Source: an uncultured Pseudomonadota bacterium (GTDB taxonomy: Bacteria > Myxococcota_A > UBA796 > GCA-2862545). From it: a stretch of 64,000 nucleotides of DNA. The notes beneath the pieces are model-generated. The model had not been told where the DNA came from. It ran no database searches and saw nothing but the letters and a program-made list of their open reading frames with translations. A program made the translations under genes and the position numbers. Within the stretch, counting starts at the first letter, position 1, and each line of letters opens with the position of its first letter. Positions 41,758-50,023 of the stretch are shown piece after piece. Where the stretch lies: contig CAJXTB010000004.1 of NCBI GenBank assembly GCA_913061235.1, forward strand, positions 310,001 through 374,000, written 5' to 3'.

Positions 41758-43752
41758 CTATTCTGCGGTCTTCTTCTTGGCCGGCGCGCGACGGCGGCGG
41801 GGCTTAGCCTTCGGCTTCTCTTCCACATCGTCAGCAACAAGTAGGTCGTCGGTGGCGTCGTCGGTCTTTGCGGCAGCCTTCTTGGCTGGTGCTTTCTTGG
41901 CTGGGGCCTTCTTTGCCGCAGCCTTCTTGGCCGGGGCCTTCTTCTTGGCTGGCTTGCGCTTACGAGCCGGCTTTGCCTTGGCCTTGGCGGGGGGCTTTGC
42001 TTCCGGTTCGTCAGCAACGAGGAGGTCATCAGCAACGAGGAGGTCGTCAGCAACGAGGAGGTCGTCAGCAACGAGGAGGTCGTCAGCGACCAGCAAGTCG
42101 TCGTCTGCAGTAACGGTCTTGGCCGCGGCCTTCTTGGCGGGTGCCTTACGCTTGCGAGCTGGCTTCTTCTTTGGCTTTTCTTCGACCTTCGGTTCGTCTT
42201 CGGAGACGAGCAGGTCGTCTTCAATCACGAACAAATCATCCATGTCGACCGTGTCTGCCTTCTTGGCAGGTGCGGTGCGCTTGCGGGCAGGCTTCTTCGT
42301 ACGGCCTTCTTCGGCCCATGGGTCGATTGCCGTCTCTGCCTTCTTGGCGGGTGCCTTGGCTGGAGCTTTGGCGGGTGCCTTGGCTGGGGCCGACGCAGCA
42401 GCGGTATCGCCGTCGACTTCGAGCAGATCATCGATGGCCGATAGGTCGGCGTCGCTCGGCTGGTCGAGCCAGGCCAAGGTCTCTTGGATAGTGCGGTCGC
42501 GACCGGAGTTGCCCAGGAAGATGTCGGCAAGACCCTTGGTATTGGTCAGGTCAGCGCCCATCGACTTGAGAGTCTCAAGGTACAGATTCGTGAGCAGAAT
42601 GTTCATCTGCTCTGGGTTCTTCTGCAAGTTGAACGGAGCGGATGCAGTGCGAACGGGCGTGCCGTCACGGTGCATGAACACGTGTGTGTTCATCAGCGCA
42701 TCAAAGACGCTGCGCAGTGCGCTTGCAGGAAGTTCGCTGTGGGTCTTGGAGATGCGGCGACGAACATCTTCGCGGACGAACTGGATGTTGTTGCGACGCT
42801 TGCGACGCTCACGGTCCGTGACCACCGCTTCGAGGGCTTCCAGGATGGACATGCGCGTGGGAGCGGCGAGGGGGTTGTAGCCTTCCTTGGCCAATGCCTC
42901 GATGACCCATTCCATGCCATTCGGACAGTAGGGGTCGACGTACGGGCCTTCTTGGGCCGGAGCAATGTCGACATCTGGCTCGCTCTCGCCGCCGTTGTCG
43001 GCAAGGTCAACCAAGTAGCCACCCTGCTTGGTGTTTTGGCTCAGGCGAATCGCGCCGGCCTTCTTGGCGGCTTCAAGGAAGCGCGTCCAAGTGCTGAAGC
43101 CGTAGTCGCCTTCGGAGAAGTCTGGAACCCGGCGGAGCAGGGCGCCCTTGACCACGGAAGCGGACGGGGTGTTGGAGCTCTCGCGAAGCAGTCCTTCGAG
43201 TGCTTCAACCAAGATGGCGTAGGCAGCCTGCTTGGAGCTTGGAGCCTCGGTGCGGACGCGTGAACGGCTGCGGGACTTCTTCTTGTGGGCAACGATGCTG
43301 TCGTAGAAGATGAACTCGTCACAGGCCTGGATGAGCAGGCGTGAGGTGCTCGAGCGCGTACCTACACCGATGATGCGCTTGTTCATCTCGCGCATCTTGA
43401 GTACGAGAGGGGTGAAGTCACTGTCTCCGCTGACAATCACGTAGGTGTCGATGTAGTCGCGGGTGAAGGCGAGCTCCAACGCGTCTACGACCATAGCGAT
43501 GTCGGCGCGGTTCTTGTCGTGCATGCCGTGGCTGGTCAGCTCGTACATGGTGACGTTGGCTTTGAGCAAGCCCTGCTTGAAGCGCGCGAAGCGGCCCCAG
43601 TCAGCGTAGGAGCGGGCAACGAGTACGCGGCCTTTGTCCTTGATTCGTTCGAGAACAGCGTCGATGTCGAATCGGCCTAGGTTTTCTTTCTCACAACCCG
43701 CGGCTACGTTTTCAAAATCGATCAGAACTGCTAAATTGGCTTCCATTTTCAT
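41758..43752 (-). CDS. NYN/PIN-like ribonuclease with LOTUS domains and histone-like tail
   Basis: A 664-aa protein. Residues 1-150 are a NYN (PIN-like) nuclease domain: AVLIDFENVA, DIAMVVDALELAF, VIVSGDSDFTPLVLKM, giving the conserved Asp residues. After a basic linker come one or two OST-HTH/LOTUS-like winged helices (about 168-250 and 275-370: AAYAILVEALEGLLRESS, SVVKGALLRRVPDFSEGDYGFSTWTRFLEAA). The final 230 residues are low complexity: histone H1-like KKAPAKKA runs alternating with acidic DDLLVA repeats. The tail may bind nucleic acid. The likely role is RNA cleavage or RNA binding. ATG 43752 overlaps the stop of a possible small ORF upstream. Confidence 0.88.
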   Translation of the reverse strand: MKMEANLAVLIDFENVAAGCEKENLGRFDIDAVLERIKDKGRVLVARSYADWGRFARFKQGLLKANVTMYELTSHGMHDKNRADIAMVVDALELAFTRDYIDTYVIVSGDSDFTPLVLKMREMNKRIIGVGTRSSTSRLLIQACDEFIFYDSIVAHKKKSRSRSRVRTEAPSSKQAAYAILVEALEGLLRESSNTPSASVVKGALLRRVPDFSEGDYGFSTWTRFLEAAKKAGAIRLSQNTKQGGYLVDLADNGGESEPDVDIAPAQEGPYVDPYCPNGMEWVIEALAKEGYNPLAAPTRMSILEALEAVVTDRERRKRRNNIQFVREDVRRRISKTHSELPASALRSVFDALMNTHVFMHRDGTPVRTASAPFNLQKNPEQMNILLTNLYLETLKSMGADLTNTKGLADIFLGNSGRDRTIQETLAWLDQPSDADLSAIDDLLEVDGDTAAASAPAKAPAKAPAKAPAKKAETAIDPWAEEGRTKKPARKRTAPAKKADTVDMDDLFVIEDDLLVSEDEPKVEEKPKKKPARKRKAPAKKAAAKTVTADDDLLVADDLLVADDLLVADDLLVADDLLVADEPEAKPPAKAKAKPARKRKPAKKKAPAKKAAAKKAPAKKAPAKKAAAKTDDATDDLLVADDVEEKPKAKPRRRRAPAKKKTAE
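42011..42100 (+). repeat. 18-bp minisatellite coding DDLLVA repeats
   Basis: Five tandem 18-bp units of TCAGCAACGAGGAGGTCG, the first four nearly identical and the fifth diverged, starting at 42011, 42029, 42047, 42065 and 42083. They lie within the NYN gene and encode a six-residue repeat. Near-identity suggests recent slippage. Confidence 0.9.
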
Positions 43753-43943
43753 GGCTCCGCACGACGGTGCGTATGTTGAATTTCCCCAAGGCCACTGCCC
43801 GTAGCGCGAACCCCAATGTCGAGGTCAGGTACGAGTGGCACAACCGTACGCGGTGCCTTGGGGGGTGTGTTGAGCCCGTCTAGTGTCAACACGCGCGGGA
43901 CATAATCCGGTGCGATCGGTTGCACCACAATCCGTGCGGACAC
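43749..43943 (-). CDS. Possible 64-aa protein upstream of the NYN gene
   Basis: A reading frame of 64 codons starting at GTG 43943 and stopping at TGA overlapping the NYN ATG. The product is basic and Pro/Val-rich (YVPRVLTLDGLNTPPKAPRTVV) with no recognised domain. The start-stop overlap suggests translational coupling, but there is no clear ribosome site. May be real or chance. Confidence 0.3.
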   Translation of the reverse strand: MSARIVVQPIAPDYVPRVLTLDGLNTPPKAPRTVVPLVPDLDIGVRATGSGLGEIQHTHRRAEP

Positions 43944-44001
43944 ACTGCGACCGGCGGATGTCTCTGTCCAGCATTACTCGGAGTTCACTCTTGGAGGTCC
44001 T

Positions 44002-44829
44002 GTGTCCTTTGATGCCTTTGCTGGAACCGACGACTACATCGCAGATGACGGCCTTTTAGCGTCTGTCAATGCGGCCATTGCGTTGCGTCGTCCGCTACTC
44101 GTGAAGGGGGAACCGGGCACCGGCAAGACCATGTTGGCGCGTGCGGTCGCGGCCTCACTCAACATGTCTCTGCTGTCCTGGCATGTGAAGTCGACGACCA
44201 AGGCAGTCGACGGGCAGTACACCTATGACGTTGTCCAGCGACTCAACGACAGCCGGTTCGGTGATGCCGACGTCTCAGACATTCGCAACTACATCCGACT
44301 CGGCGTCATGGGGCAGGCGTTTGCAAGTGACGAGCGGGTGGTCCTGCTCATCGACGAGATTGACAAGGCCGACCTGGAGTTCCCGAATGACCTACTTCGG
44401 GAGCTCGACGAGATGGCGTTTCACATCCCAGAGCTGGACGAGACCGTAGCGGCCAAGCACCGGCCTGTGGTCATCATCACATCGAACGCAGAGAAGGAAC
44501 TACCGGATGCCTTCTTGCGGCGCTGCGTGTTCCACTTCATCTCATTCCCAGAGCGAGTGCAGATGGAGCAGATTGTCCGAGTTCACCATCCGAGACTCGA
44601 CCAGGCCTTGATGGACCGCGCTCTGGACCGGTTCTTCGCGTTCCGCAAGACAACAGGACTGCGCAAGCCGCCGTCGACCTCGGAGCTCGTCGATTGGCTG
44701 ACGGTGTTGTCCCATGCAGGAGTAGACGTGGAGTCTGTTCAGACGGGCGACCCTTTCTTGGGCGTGTTGTTCAAGCAGGAACAAGACCTGGTCGCGGCGA
44801 CGGCTCCAAAGCGTCGGACCCTGTACTAG
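44002..44829 (+). CDS. MoxR-like AAA+ ATPase
   Basis: A 275-aa AAA+ ATPase: Walker A GEPGTGKT, Walker B VVLLIDEIDKAD, sensor 1 VIITSNAEKELPDAFLRRCVF. It belongs to the MoxR type that works with a VWA protein. GTG 44002 follows TTGGAGG. The VWA gene begins directly after its stop, so they form a two-gene module. Such pairs insert metals or activate target proteins (CoxD/CoxE and NorQ/NorD types); the target here is unknown. Confidence 0.92.
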   Translation: MSFDAFAGTDDYIADDGLLASVNAAIALRRPLLVKGEPGTGKTMLARAVAASLNMSLLSWHVKSTTKAVDGQYTYDVVQRLNDSRFGDADVSDIRNYIRLGVMGQAFASDERVVLLIDEIDKADLEFPNDLLRELDEMAFHIPELDETVAAKHRPVVIITSNAEKELPDAFLRRCVFHFISFPERVQMEQIVRVHHPRLDQALMDRALDRFFAFRKTTGLRKPPSTSELVDWLTVLSHAGVDVESVQTGDPFLGVLFKQEQDLVAATAPKRRTLY

Positions 44830-45978
44830 ATGTTCGTAGAGCTGCTCATCAGTGCACGCGCTCGCGGGCTCTCCGTGGGGATTGGCGAGCACCTCACATT
44901 GCTGGAAGCCCTCTCTAAGGGAGTGGCTACGGATATCGACGGCCTGTACCATCTCGGGCGTGCCATCTATTGCCGTTCGGAGACGGAGTACGATGCCTGG
45001 GATCTTGCCTTTGCCGAGACCTTTCAGGATGCCAAGCTGCCGCCGGACCTGCGCGAGAACCTGGTTCAATGGTTGGAACAAGCCGCGGAGCGCGAAGCGA
45101 AGGCCGAGGGCGACTGGACTCACCTGGACCGCGAGGAGTTGCTCAAGAAGTTCCTAGAGCGTCTAGCTGAGCAGAAAGAGCGGCATGATGGTGGTAATCA
45201 CTGGATTGGTACCAAGGGCACCAGTCCGTTTGGCCACAGCGGACACGCAAAGGGTGGCATGCGGGTTGGTGGAGCAGGGGGCGGCCGGCAAGCCATGAAC
45301 ATGGCCTTGGAGCGCCGCTGGGAAGGGTATCGAACCGATCGTGTGCTGGATATTCGCGACCTGCAAGTCGTGTTGCGAACGCTGCGAGACCTAGGCCGGG
45401 TGGGACGTGTCGAGCTGGACCTAGACGAGACCATCGATCAGACCGCAAAGAACGCTGGCGACATCGAGATCGTGGAGCGTCGCGAACGGAAAAACCGCCT
45501 AGATGTTGTGTTGTTGATGGATGCTGGTGGGTCTATGGCACCTCACGCACGACGTGTGGAGCAACTGTTCACTGCAGCGAGCAAGCTGGATACGTTCAAG
45601 TCTTTTGCGTCGTACACGTTCCACAACTGCATTTATCGCTGGTTGTACACGGACGATGCGCAGCGGGACCGCATGCCGACACACGAAGTGTTGGCCAATC
45701 TCAAGCCGCACACGCGCTTGGTTTTTGTAGGAGACGCGTCCATGGCGCCCTACGAATTGTTCAGCGGGATGAGCTGGCCAGGCGAAGATGCACTTTCTGG
45801 GATCGAGTGGCTTCGCAGGTTTAAAGCGCGTTGTTCCGCATCTGTCTGGCTCAACCCCGATCCGCCCCGACTGTGGCGTCATCCGACCGTGTCGGCAATA
45901 GGGGGGATCTTCCCTATGTATGAGCTGACGGTTTCTGGAATGCGCGACGCGGTAAAAACGCTTCGTGTCCCTGTGTGA
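44830..45978 (+). CDS. VWA-domain (CoxE-like) partner of MoxR
   Basis: A 382-aa protein with a helical N-terminal region, a His/Gly-rich central linker (KGTSPFGHSGHAKGGMRVGGAGGGRQAMN) and a C-terminal von Willebrand A domain. The MIDAS site is VVLLMDAGGSM, where the canonical DxSxS reads DAGGS, so metal binding may be altered. LVFVGDASMAPYELF is a further VWA segment. The ATG directly follows the MoxR stop, as in CoxD-CoxE modules. A substrate enzyme (such as a dehydrogenase) is not adjacent. Confidence 0.88.
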   Translation: MFVELLISARARGLSVGIGEHLTLLEALSKGVATDIDGLYHLGRAIYCRSETEYDAWDLAFAETFQDAKLPPDLRENLVQWLEQAAEREAKAEGDWTHLDREELLKKFLERLAEQKERHDGGNHWIGTKGTSPFGHSGHAKGGMRVGGAGGGRQAMNMALERRWEGYRTDRVLDIRDLQVVLRTLRDLGRVGRVELDLDETIDQTAKNAGDIEIVERRERKNRLDVVLLMDAGGSMAPHARRVEQLFTAASKLDTFKSFASYTFHNCIYRWLYTDDAQRDRMPTHEVLANLKPHTRLVFVGDASMAPYELFSGMSWPGEDALSGIEWLRRFKARCSASVWLNPDPPRLWRHPTVSAIGGIFPMYELTVSGMRDAVKTLRVPV

Positions 45979-46002
45979 CGACTGAGGCGAAACCGTTTAT
46001 AC
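45975..46002 (+). promoter_or_regulatory. Candidate promoter for tRNA-Gln
   Basis: GTGACG (45975-45980, four of six to TTGACA) and TTATAC (45997-46002) are spaced by 16 bases and lie 12 bases before the tRNA 5' end. It overlaps the stop of the VWA gene. Confidence 0.4.
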
Positions 46003-46013
46003 GGCTCGTGTTC

Positions 46014-46089
46014 TGGGGCGTCGTCAAGTGGTAAAGACACCAGGTTTTGATCCTGGTATGCGTAGGTTCGAATCCTACCGCCCCAGCCA
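46014..46089 (+). tRNA. tRNA-Gln(UUG)
   Basis: A 76-base cloverleaf. The acceptor stem pairs TGGGGCG with CGCCCCA, followed by discriminator G and an encoded CCA. The anticodon arm is CCAGG-TTTTGAT-CCTGG with anticodon TTG at 46047-46049. The T arm is GTAGG-TTCGAAT-CCTAC. A single gene with no other tRNA nearby and no visible att duplication. Confidence 0.96.
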
Positions 46090-46153
46090 CTTCCCGCGAT
46101 GAAGCGTCCGTACCGTTCGGGGTACGGGCGCGTCGCTTGCCCCGGGATACGCT

Positions 46154-47107
46154 ATGCACGGTGAAATGGTCTTGGTCACCGGCACAGCCAACCCGAAGCT
46201 CGCAGCGAGCATCGCCGGTTGTCTTGGTCACCCGTTGGCAGCCGCAAACGTCGGTCGCTTTTCCGATGGGGAAACCCGGGTGGAGTTGGGCCAGAACGTT
46301 CGCGGTAGGGATGTGTTCATCATCCAGCCGAGCTCGGCGCCGGCGAACGACAATCTAATGGAACTGTTGATCATGGCCGAGGCGTGCAAGCGCTCGTCGG
46401 CGGGTCGCATCACCGCAGTCATGCCGTACTTTGGCTACGCACGTCAGGACCGGAAGGTGGCACCGCGGGCTCCCATCACCGCACGACTGGTGGCCGATCT
46501 GATTCAGGCGTCGGGCGTTGAGCGTGTGCTGACCATGGACCTACACGCTGGGCAGATTCAGGGGTTCTTCAACATCCCTGTCGACAACTTGTACGCCCAG
46601 CCCGTGCTGCTCAAGTACATCCGTGAGAATCTCCTGACTGACGACACCATCATCGTCTCGCCAGATGCTGGCGGCACGGAGCGCGCTCGGAGCTACGCCA
46701 AGTACCTCGGTCGCGAGATTGCGATTGTCGACAAGCGGCGCCAGCGTGCCAACGAGTCGGAAGTCATGAACGTTGTTGGCGACGTCAAGGGGCGCCGCTG
46801 CATCCTCATAGATGACATGATCGACACTGCCGGAACACTGACGAAAGCCGGTGTGGCACTCAAAGAGCAGGGCGCCAAGTCTGTGTTTGCTGTGGCCACC
46901 CATCCGGTCCTGTCAGGGAAGGCGCATTCGCGACTCGAGCAGTCGGTCTTCGAGGAACTCTGCGTCACAGACTGCATTCCTCTGCGCCCGGAGCTGGCCG
47001 CATTGCCAATGCTCAAGGTGCTCTCTGTGGCTGACCTGTTCGCCCAGGCCATCCGCAGCATTCACTTCAACGACTCCATTAGCCGACTGTTCGTAGAAGG
47101 CGGCTGA
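46154..47107 (+). CDS. prs: Ribose-phosphate pyrophosphokinase
   Basis: A 317-aa PRPP synthetase, typical length. Motifs: GRFSDGETRVEL, AVMPYFGYARQDRK (ATP-binding flexible loop), MDLHAGQIQGFFNIPVDNL, VSPDAGGTERARSYAKYL and the PRPP loop CILIDDMIDTAGT. It makes PRPP for nucleotides, histidine and tryptophan. ATG 46154 has no strong Shine-Dalgarno; an internal ATG at 46166 is a possible alternative. It begins the gene order prs-rplY-pth common in Gram-negatives. Confidence 0.95.
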   Translation: MHGEMVLVTGTANPKLAASIAGCLGHPLAAANVGRFSDGETRVELGQNVRGRDVFIIQPSSAPANDNLMELLIMAEACKRSSAGRITAVMPYFGYARQDRKVAPRAPITARLVADLIQASGVERVLTMDLHAGQIQGFFNIPVDNLYAQPVLLKYIRENLLTDDTIIVSPDAGGTERARSYAKYLGREIAIVDKRRQRANESEVMNVVGDVKGRRCILIDDMIDTAGTLTKAGVALKEQGAKSVFAVATHPVLSGKAHSRLEQSVFEELCVTDCIPLRPELAALPMLKVLSVADLFAQAIRSIHFNDSISRLFVEGG

Positions 47108-47561
47108 TGTAGACGGCAGCGTGGTCGGAGAATCTGGTGATGCTGGAGGTCGGGCGTCAGAGAGTTCTCCTCGCGGCGCTATGATACCGCTGGTGGCACC
47201 TGGCTTTTCGTAGGTGAAGGGCTGCGGTGTGGAAATGGAAGGCTTGTCGACTTCTGGTATCAGAGCCGGCCTTTCGGCGATGCCTGGGAGATGATGGCCG
47301 AGAGCGGGCAGTCAGGCTCACCATGGTTCTGGATACACGAGAGACGGGCGATTGACACAGCCGCATGGCGCGTTAAGCCGGCGCCGCTGCCGAGGCGTGG
47401 GTCTCGGCTTTACAGGTCTGTAGCTGTCCCGGTACGCCCAGAGCGCACCCGCGAGTCCATGGGACGGAAGTAGCCTTCGGAGTTTTCTCCAGGGCAACTT
47501 GCGTCTTGGTTTGGTGTCGTGGTTTGCCGATGGGAGTCGGGAGCAGCCCCAAGGAGACTCC
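47108..47561. other. Intergenic region between prs and rplY
   Basis: About 450 bases with no convincing CDS. A TTGACA at 47352-47357 is present, but no good -10 follows (TTAAGC or TAAGCC with 15-16 bases spacing), so a promoter for rplY is possible but weak. TATGAT at 47180-47185 lacks a matching -35. No tRNA-like or riboswitch-like fold is apparent. Confidence 0.5.
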
Positions 47562-48167
47562 ATGGACACCAACATGAACGCCACTGTTCGCCAGGACGAT
47601 GTAGGCAAGGGCGCAGCCCGTAAGCTGCGTGCCGCTGGCCGCCTTCCCGCTGTTGTGTACGCACAAGGTGCGGAAGCAACGCCGATTCACATCGACCCCT
47701 TGACGCTCACTACGATTTTCCGCAAAACGGAAAACCGCAACACCATCATCCACCTCGAGATCGACGGTGAATCGGTTCCGTGCCTAGTGCGTGACGCTCA
47801 GCGTCATCCACTGACACGTGAAATCCTTCACGTTGACTTTTACCGGTTGGCAGAAGGCCAGTCTGTTCTGGTTGACGTGCCGCTCGAGCCTACCGGCCGT
47901 CCAGCTGGTGCTTCACTCGGTGGTCGCTTGCGCGTCATCCGTCGCACCGTTTCGGTCCGTTCGGACTGGTCTGCCATTCCGGCGACCCTGCCGGTTGACG
48001 TCACGCCAATGGTCATTGGAGACTTCATCACTGTCTCAGCGATCACGGTTCCAGCCGGTGTTGAGATTGTCTACGAGTCTGATTTCAACGTCCTGTCGGT
48101 CTACGGCAAGAAGGGCGGAGACAAGAAGGTCGAAGCAGAAGCAGAACCTGCGGCCGCTAAGGCTTAG
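47562..48167 (+). CDS. rplY: Ribosomal protein bL25 (CTC type)
   Basis: A 201-aa protein of the general stress/CTC type of bL25, with the 5S rRNA-binding domain at residues 1-90 (KGAARKLRAAGRLPAVVYAQGAE, LVRDAQRHPLTREILHVDFYRL) and the C-terminal beta domain. It ends in an acidic/Ala tail. ATG 47562 is preceded by AAGGAG at 47551-47556; an upstream in-frame start lacks a site. It is followed directly by pth. Confidence 0.92.
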   Translation: MDTNMNATVRQDDVGKGAARKLRAAGRLPAVVYAQGAEATPIHIDPLTLTTIFRKTENRNTIIHLEIDGESVPCLVRDAQRHPLTREILHVDFYRLAEGQSVLVDVPLEPTGRPAGASLGGRLRVIRRTVSVRSDWSAIPATLPVDVTPMVIGDFITVSAITVPAGVEIVYESDFNVLSVYGKKGGDKKVEAEAEPAAAKA

Positions 48168-48169
48168 TC

Positions 48170-48763
48170 GTGTTTCTGGTGCTCGGCCTTGGCAATCCAG
48201 GTCGCAAGTACGCCTCGACGCGTCACAACGTCGGGTTTCTTGCGATTGAACGCCTTGCTGAGCGCTGGTCCGCACCCGCTGACAAGAAGCATCTCGGTGC
48301 TCTCGTCGGCAAGGCGCTCATCGCGTCCCAACCGGCCACACTGGCCATGCCACAGTCGTTTATGAATCTCTCCGGTCAACCCGCTGCCTCCTTGAAAGGT
48401 TATTTCAAGGTTCAGAATGAGAAGGTCGTCGTTATCCACGATGATCTCGACATTCCTTTTGGCGACGTGCGGGTGAAGGTCGGCGGAGGACATGGCGGAC
48501 ACAATGGCTTGCGGGACCTGAATAAGTGCATTGGTGCTGACTACACCCGGATTCGCGTAGGTGTCTCTCGCCCTCCAGAGGGTTGGGACACCGCCGACTA
48601 CGTGCTTGGCAAGTGGACAACGGATGAGGCAAGTCGCCTTTCCGATGTCGTCGATGACGCAGCAGATGCTGCGGAAGCGGTCCTTAGGGACGGCGCCATG
48701 GCGGCAATGAACCACTTCAATACTCGTGGCCGGGCTCAGCAAAGCGCTGGCGGCTCCATATGA
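48170..48763 (+). CDS. pth: Peptidyl-tRNA hydrolase
   Basis: A 197-aa Pth releasing tRNA from stalled peptidyl-tRNA. Motifs: LVLGLGNPGRKYASTRHNVGF (catalytic His20 type), KPQSFMNLSG-like MPQSFMNLSG, VVVIHDDLDIPFGDVRVKVGGGHGGHNGLRDL. A GTG start two bases after the rplY stop. C-terminal residues are slightly longer and Ala-rich. The gene order rplY-pth is conserved in many bacteria. Confidence 0.95.
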   Translation: MFLVLGLGNPGRKYASTRHNVGFLAIERLAERWSAPADKKHLGALVGKALIASQPATLAMPQSFMNLSGQPAASLKGYFKVQNEKVVVIHDDLDIPFGDVRVKVGGGHGGHNGLRDLNKCIGADYTRIRVGVSRPPEGWDTADYVLGKWTTDEASRLSDVVDDAADAAEAVLRDGAMAAMNHFNTRGRAQQSAGGSI

Positions 48764-48918
48764 TTCATGACTGCACAACGTTTTTAGGGTCGTCCGCTCG
48801 TAGTGGACTACCGATCACTGATTTGGCGTGTGGGTTGCATTGCAGCTCAAACGACCTCTGAATCCTCCTCGGGAGCGCCGAACGGCGTTCCCCGAATTTT
48901 GACCACGTGGAGGGTCTT

Positions 48919-49452
48919 TTGACCATCAACGAATACGAACTCGTCCTCATCCTTCGCCCCGACCTCGATGAGGCGACGACGACGGACATTCTCGAAAAGA
49001 TCGAGAGCAACATCACCGACAACGAGGGCACTCTCCTCGTCCGCGACGACTGGGGCCAACGTAAGATGGCTTACGAGATCCAGAACCACCAAAAAGGTCG
49101 TTACGTTCTCGAGAAGTTCCTTTCGAGCCCCGACCTCATCGTCGAGATCGAACGTCGCCTTCGCATTGAAGAGCGCGTGATTCGCTTCCTCACCGTCCGC
49201 AAGCCAGGTGCTGTTGACGTTGAAACCCGCCTTGCTGAAGCGACTGAAGAGCGCACCAAGCTGGCCGAAGAAGCTGCAAAGCGCGAAGCTGAAGCTGCCG
49301 CGCAGGCTCAGTACGAAGTGGAAGCCAAGGCTGCCCGCGAAGCTGCTGCCAAGTTCGAAGCCACTCAGGCTGCCGCCGCCGCCGCCGCCAGTGATGACGA
49401 CGACGCTACCAACACCACCGACGACGCATCTGGCGAAACCGCCAGCGCCTAG
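48919..49452 (+). CDS. rpsF: Ribosomal protein bS6
   Basis: A 177-aa bS6 with the core INEYELVLILRPDLDE at the start and WGQRKMAYEIQNHQKGRYVLEKF in the middle. The start is set at TTG 48919, which has GGAGGG (48909-48914) at normal spacing; GTG 48907 is an alternative that lies before that site. The C-terminal 75 residues form a long Ala/Glu helix and an acidic tail (SDDDDATNTTDD), unlike the approximately 100-aa core. rplI follows directly; rpsR, usually between the two, is missing here. Confidence 0.93.
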   Translation: MTINEYELVLILRPDLDEATTTDILEKIESNITDNEGTLLVRDDWGQRKMAYEIQNHQKGRYVLEKFLSSPDLIVEIERRLRIEERVIRFLTVRKPGAVDVETRLAEATEERTKLAEEAAKREAEAAAQAQYEVEAKAAREAAAKFEATQAAAAAAASDDDDATNTTDDASGETASA

Positions 49453-49479
49453 TTCAACCCCGAATACGAGGACATACTC

Positions 49480-49923
49480 ATGCGAGTCATCCTGAATCAG
49501 GAAGTAAAGAACCTCGGTGACGCTGGCGATATCGTCAAAGTCGCCGCGGGGTACGGACGCAACTTTCTCTTGCCGCGCGGCCTTGCCGTTCTGGCGAATG
49601 AAGGAACCGTTGCTCAAGCCGCACATGCGGCCAAGGTTGCTGACGCCATTCGTCGTAAGCAGCTTTCGGGCTCCAAGGCTATCGCCGAGAAGCTTGCCGA
49701 AACTGCCGTCACCATCCGCCGCGAAGCCGGCGATGATGACAAGCTGTTCGGCTCGGTCACCAACCGCGACATTGCTGAAGCGCTTGCCGCTGAAGGCGTC
49801 GAGTTGGACCGTCGCTTGATCGAAGTTGCAGATCCAATCCGCAACATCGGCTTGTTCACGGTTCCCGTGCGCTTGCACCGCGATGTGGAAGCCAGCGTTC
49901 GCGTTTACGTCATCCGGGCGTGA
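49480..49923 (+). CDS. rplI: Ribosomal protein bL9
   Basis: A 147-aa bL9. The 23S-binding N-terminal domain is MRVILNQEVKNLGDAGDIVKVAAGYGRNFLLPRGLA; the central helix and the C-terminal domain (KLFGSVTNRDIAEAL) follow. Its gene follows rpsF after 27 bases. A hairpin terminator lies 54 bases downstream. Confidence 0.96.
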   Translation: MRVILNQEVKNLGDAGDIVKVAAGYGRNFLLPRGLAVLANEGTVAQAAHAAKVADAIRRKQLSGSKAIAEKLAETAVTIRREAGDDDKLFGSVTNRDIAEALAAEGVELDRRLIEVADPIRNIGLFTVPVRLHRDVEASVRVYVIRA

Positions 49924-49976
49924 TGCATCTGTAGAGATGAGGTTGGGCATTGCTCGGCCACGTCGATACGTCTTGG

Positions 49977-50002
49977 GCCCGCTGCACATCTGTGCAGCGG
50001 GC
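49977..50002 (+). terminator. Hairpin terminator after rplI
   Basis: An 11-bp GC-rich stem (GCCCGCTGCAC/GTGCAGCGGGC) with a four-base loop ATCT, followed by TCATGCTGTTTGTG. It fits a rho-independent terminator for the rpsF-rplI transcript, or an attenuator before dnaB. Confidence 0.65.
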
Positions 50003-50023
50003 TCATGCTGTTTGTGAGGGTAC

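Noticed and set aside
42011-42100. CRISPR-like array
   Set aside because: Units are contiguous, in frame and without spacers; it is a coding minisatellite.
41777-42880. Long + strand frame opposite the NYN gene
   Set aside because: It is the antisense of the Lys/Ala-rich tail and its repeats; the opposite strand has clear domain motifs.
46014-46089. tRNA-Gln as an integration site
   Set aside because: No duplicate of the tRNA 3' end, integrase or mobility gene was seen nearby; prs follows directly.
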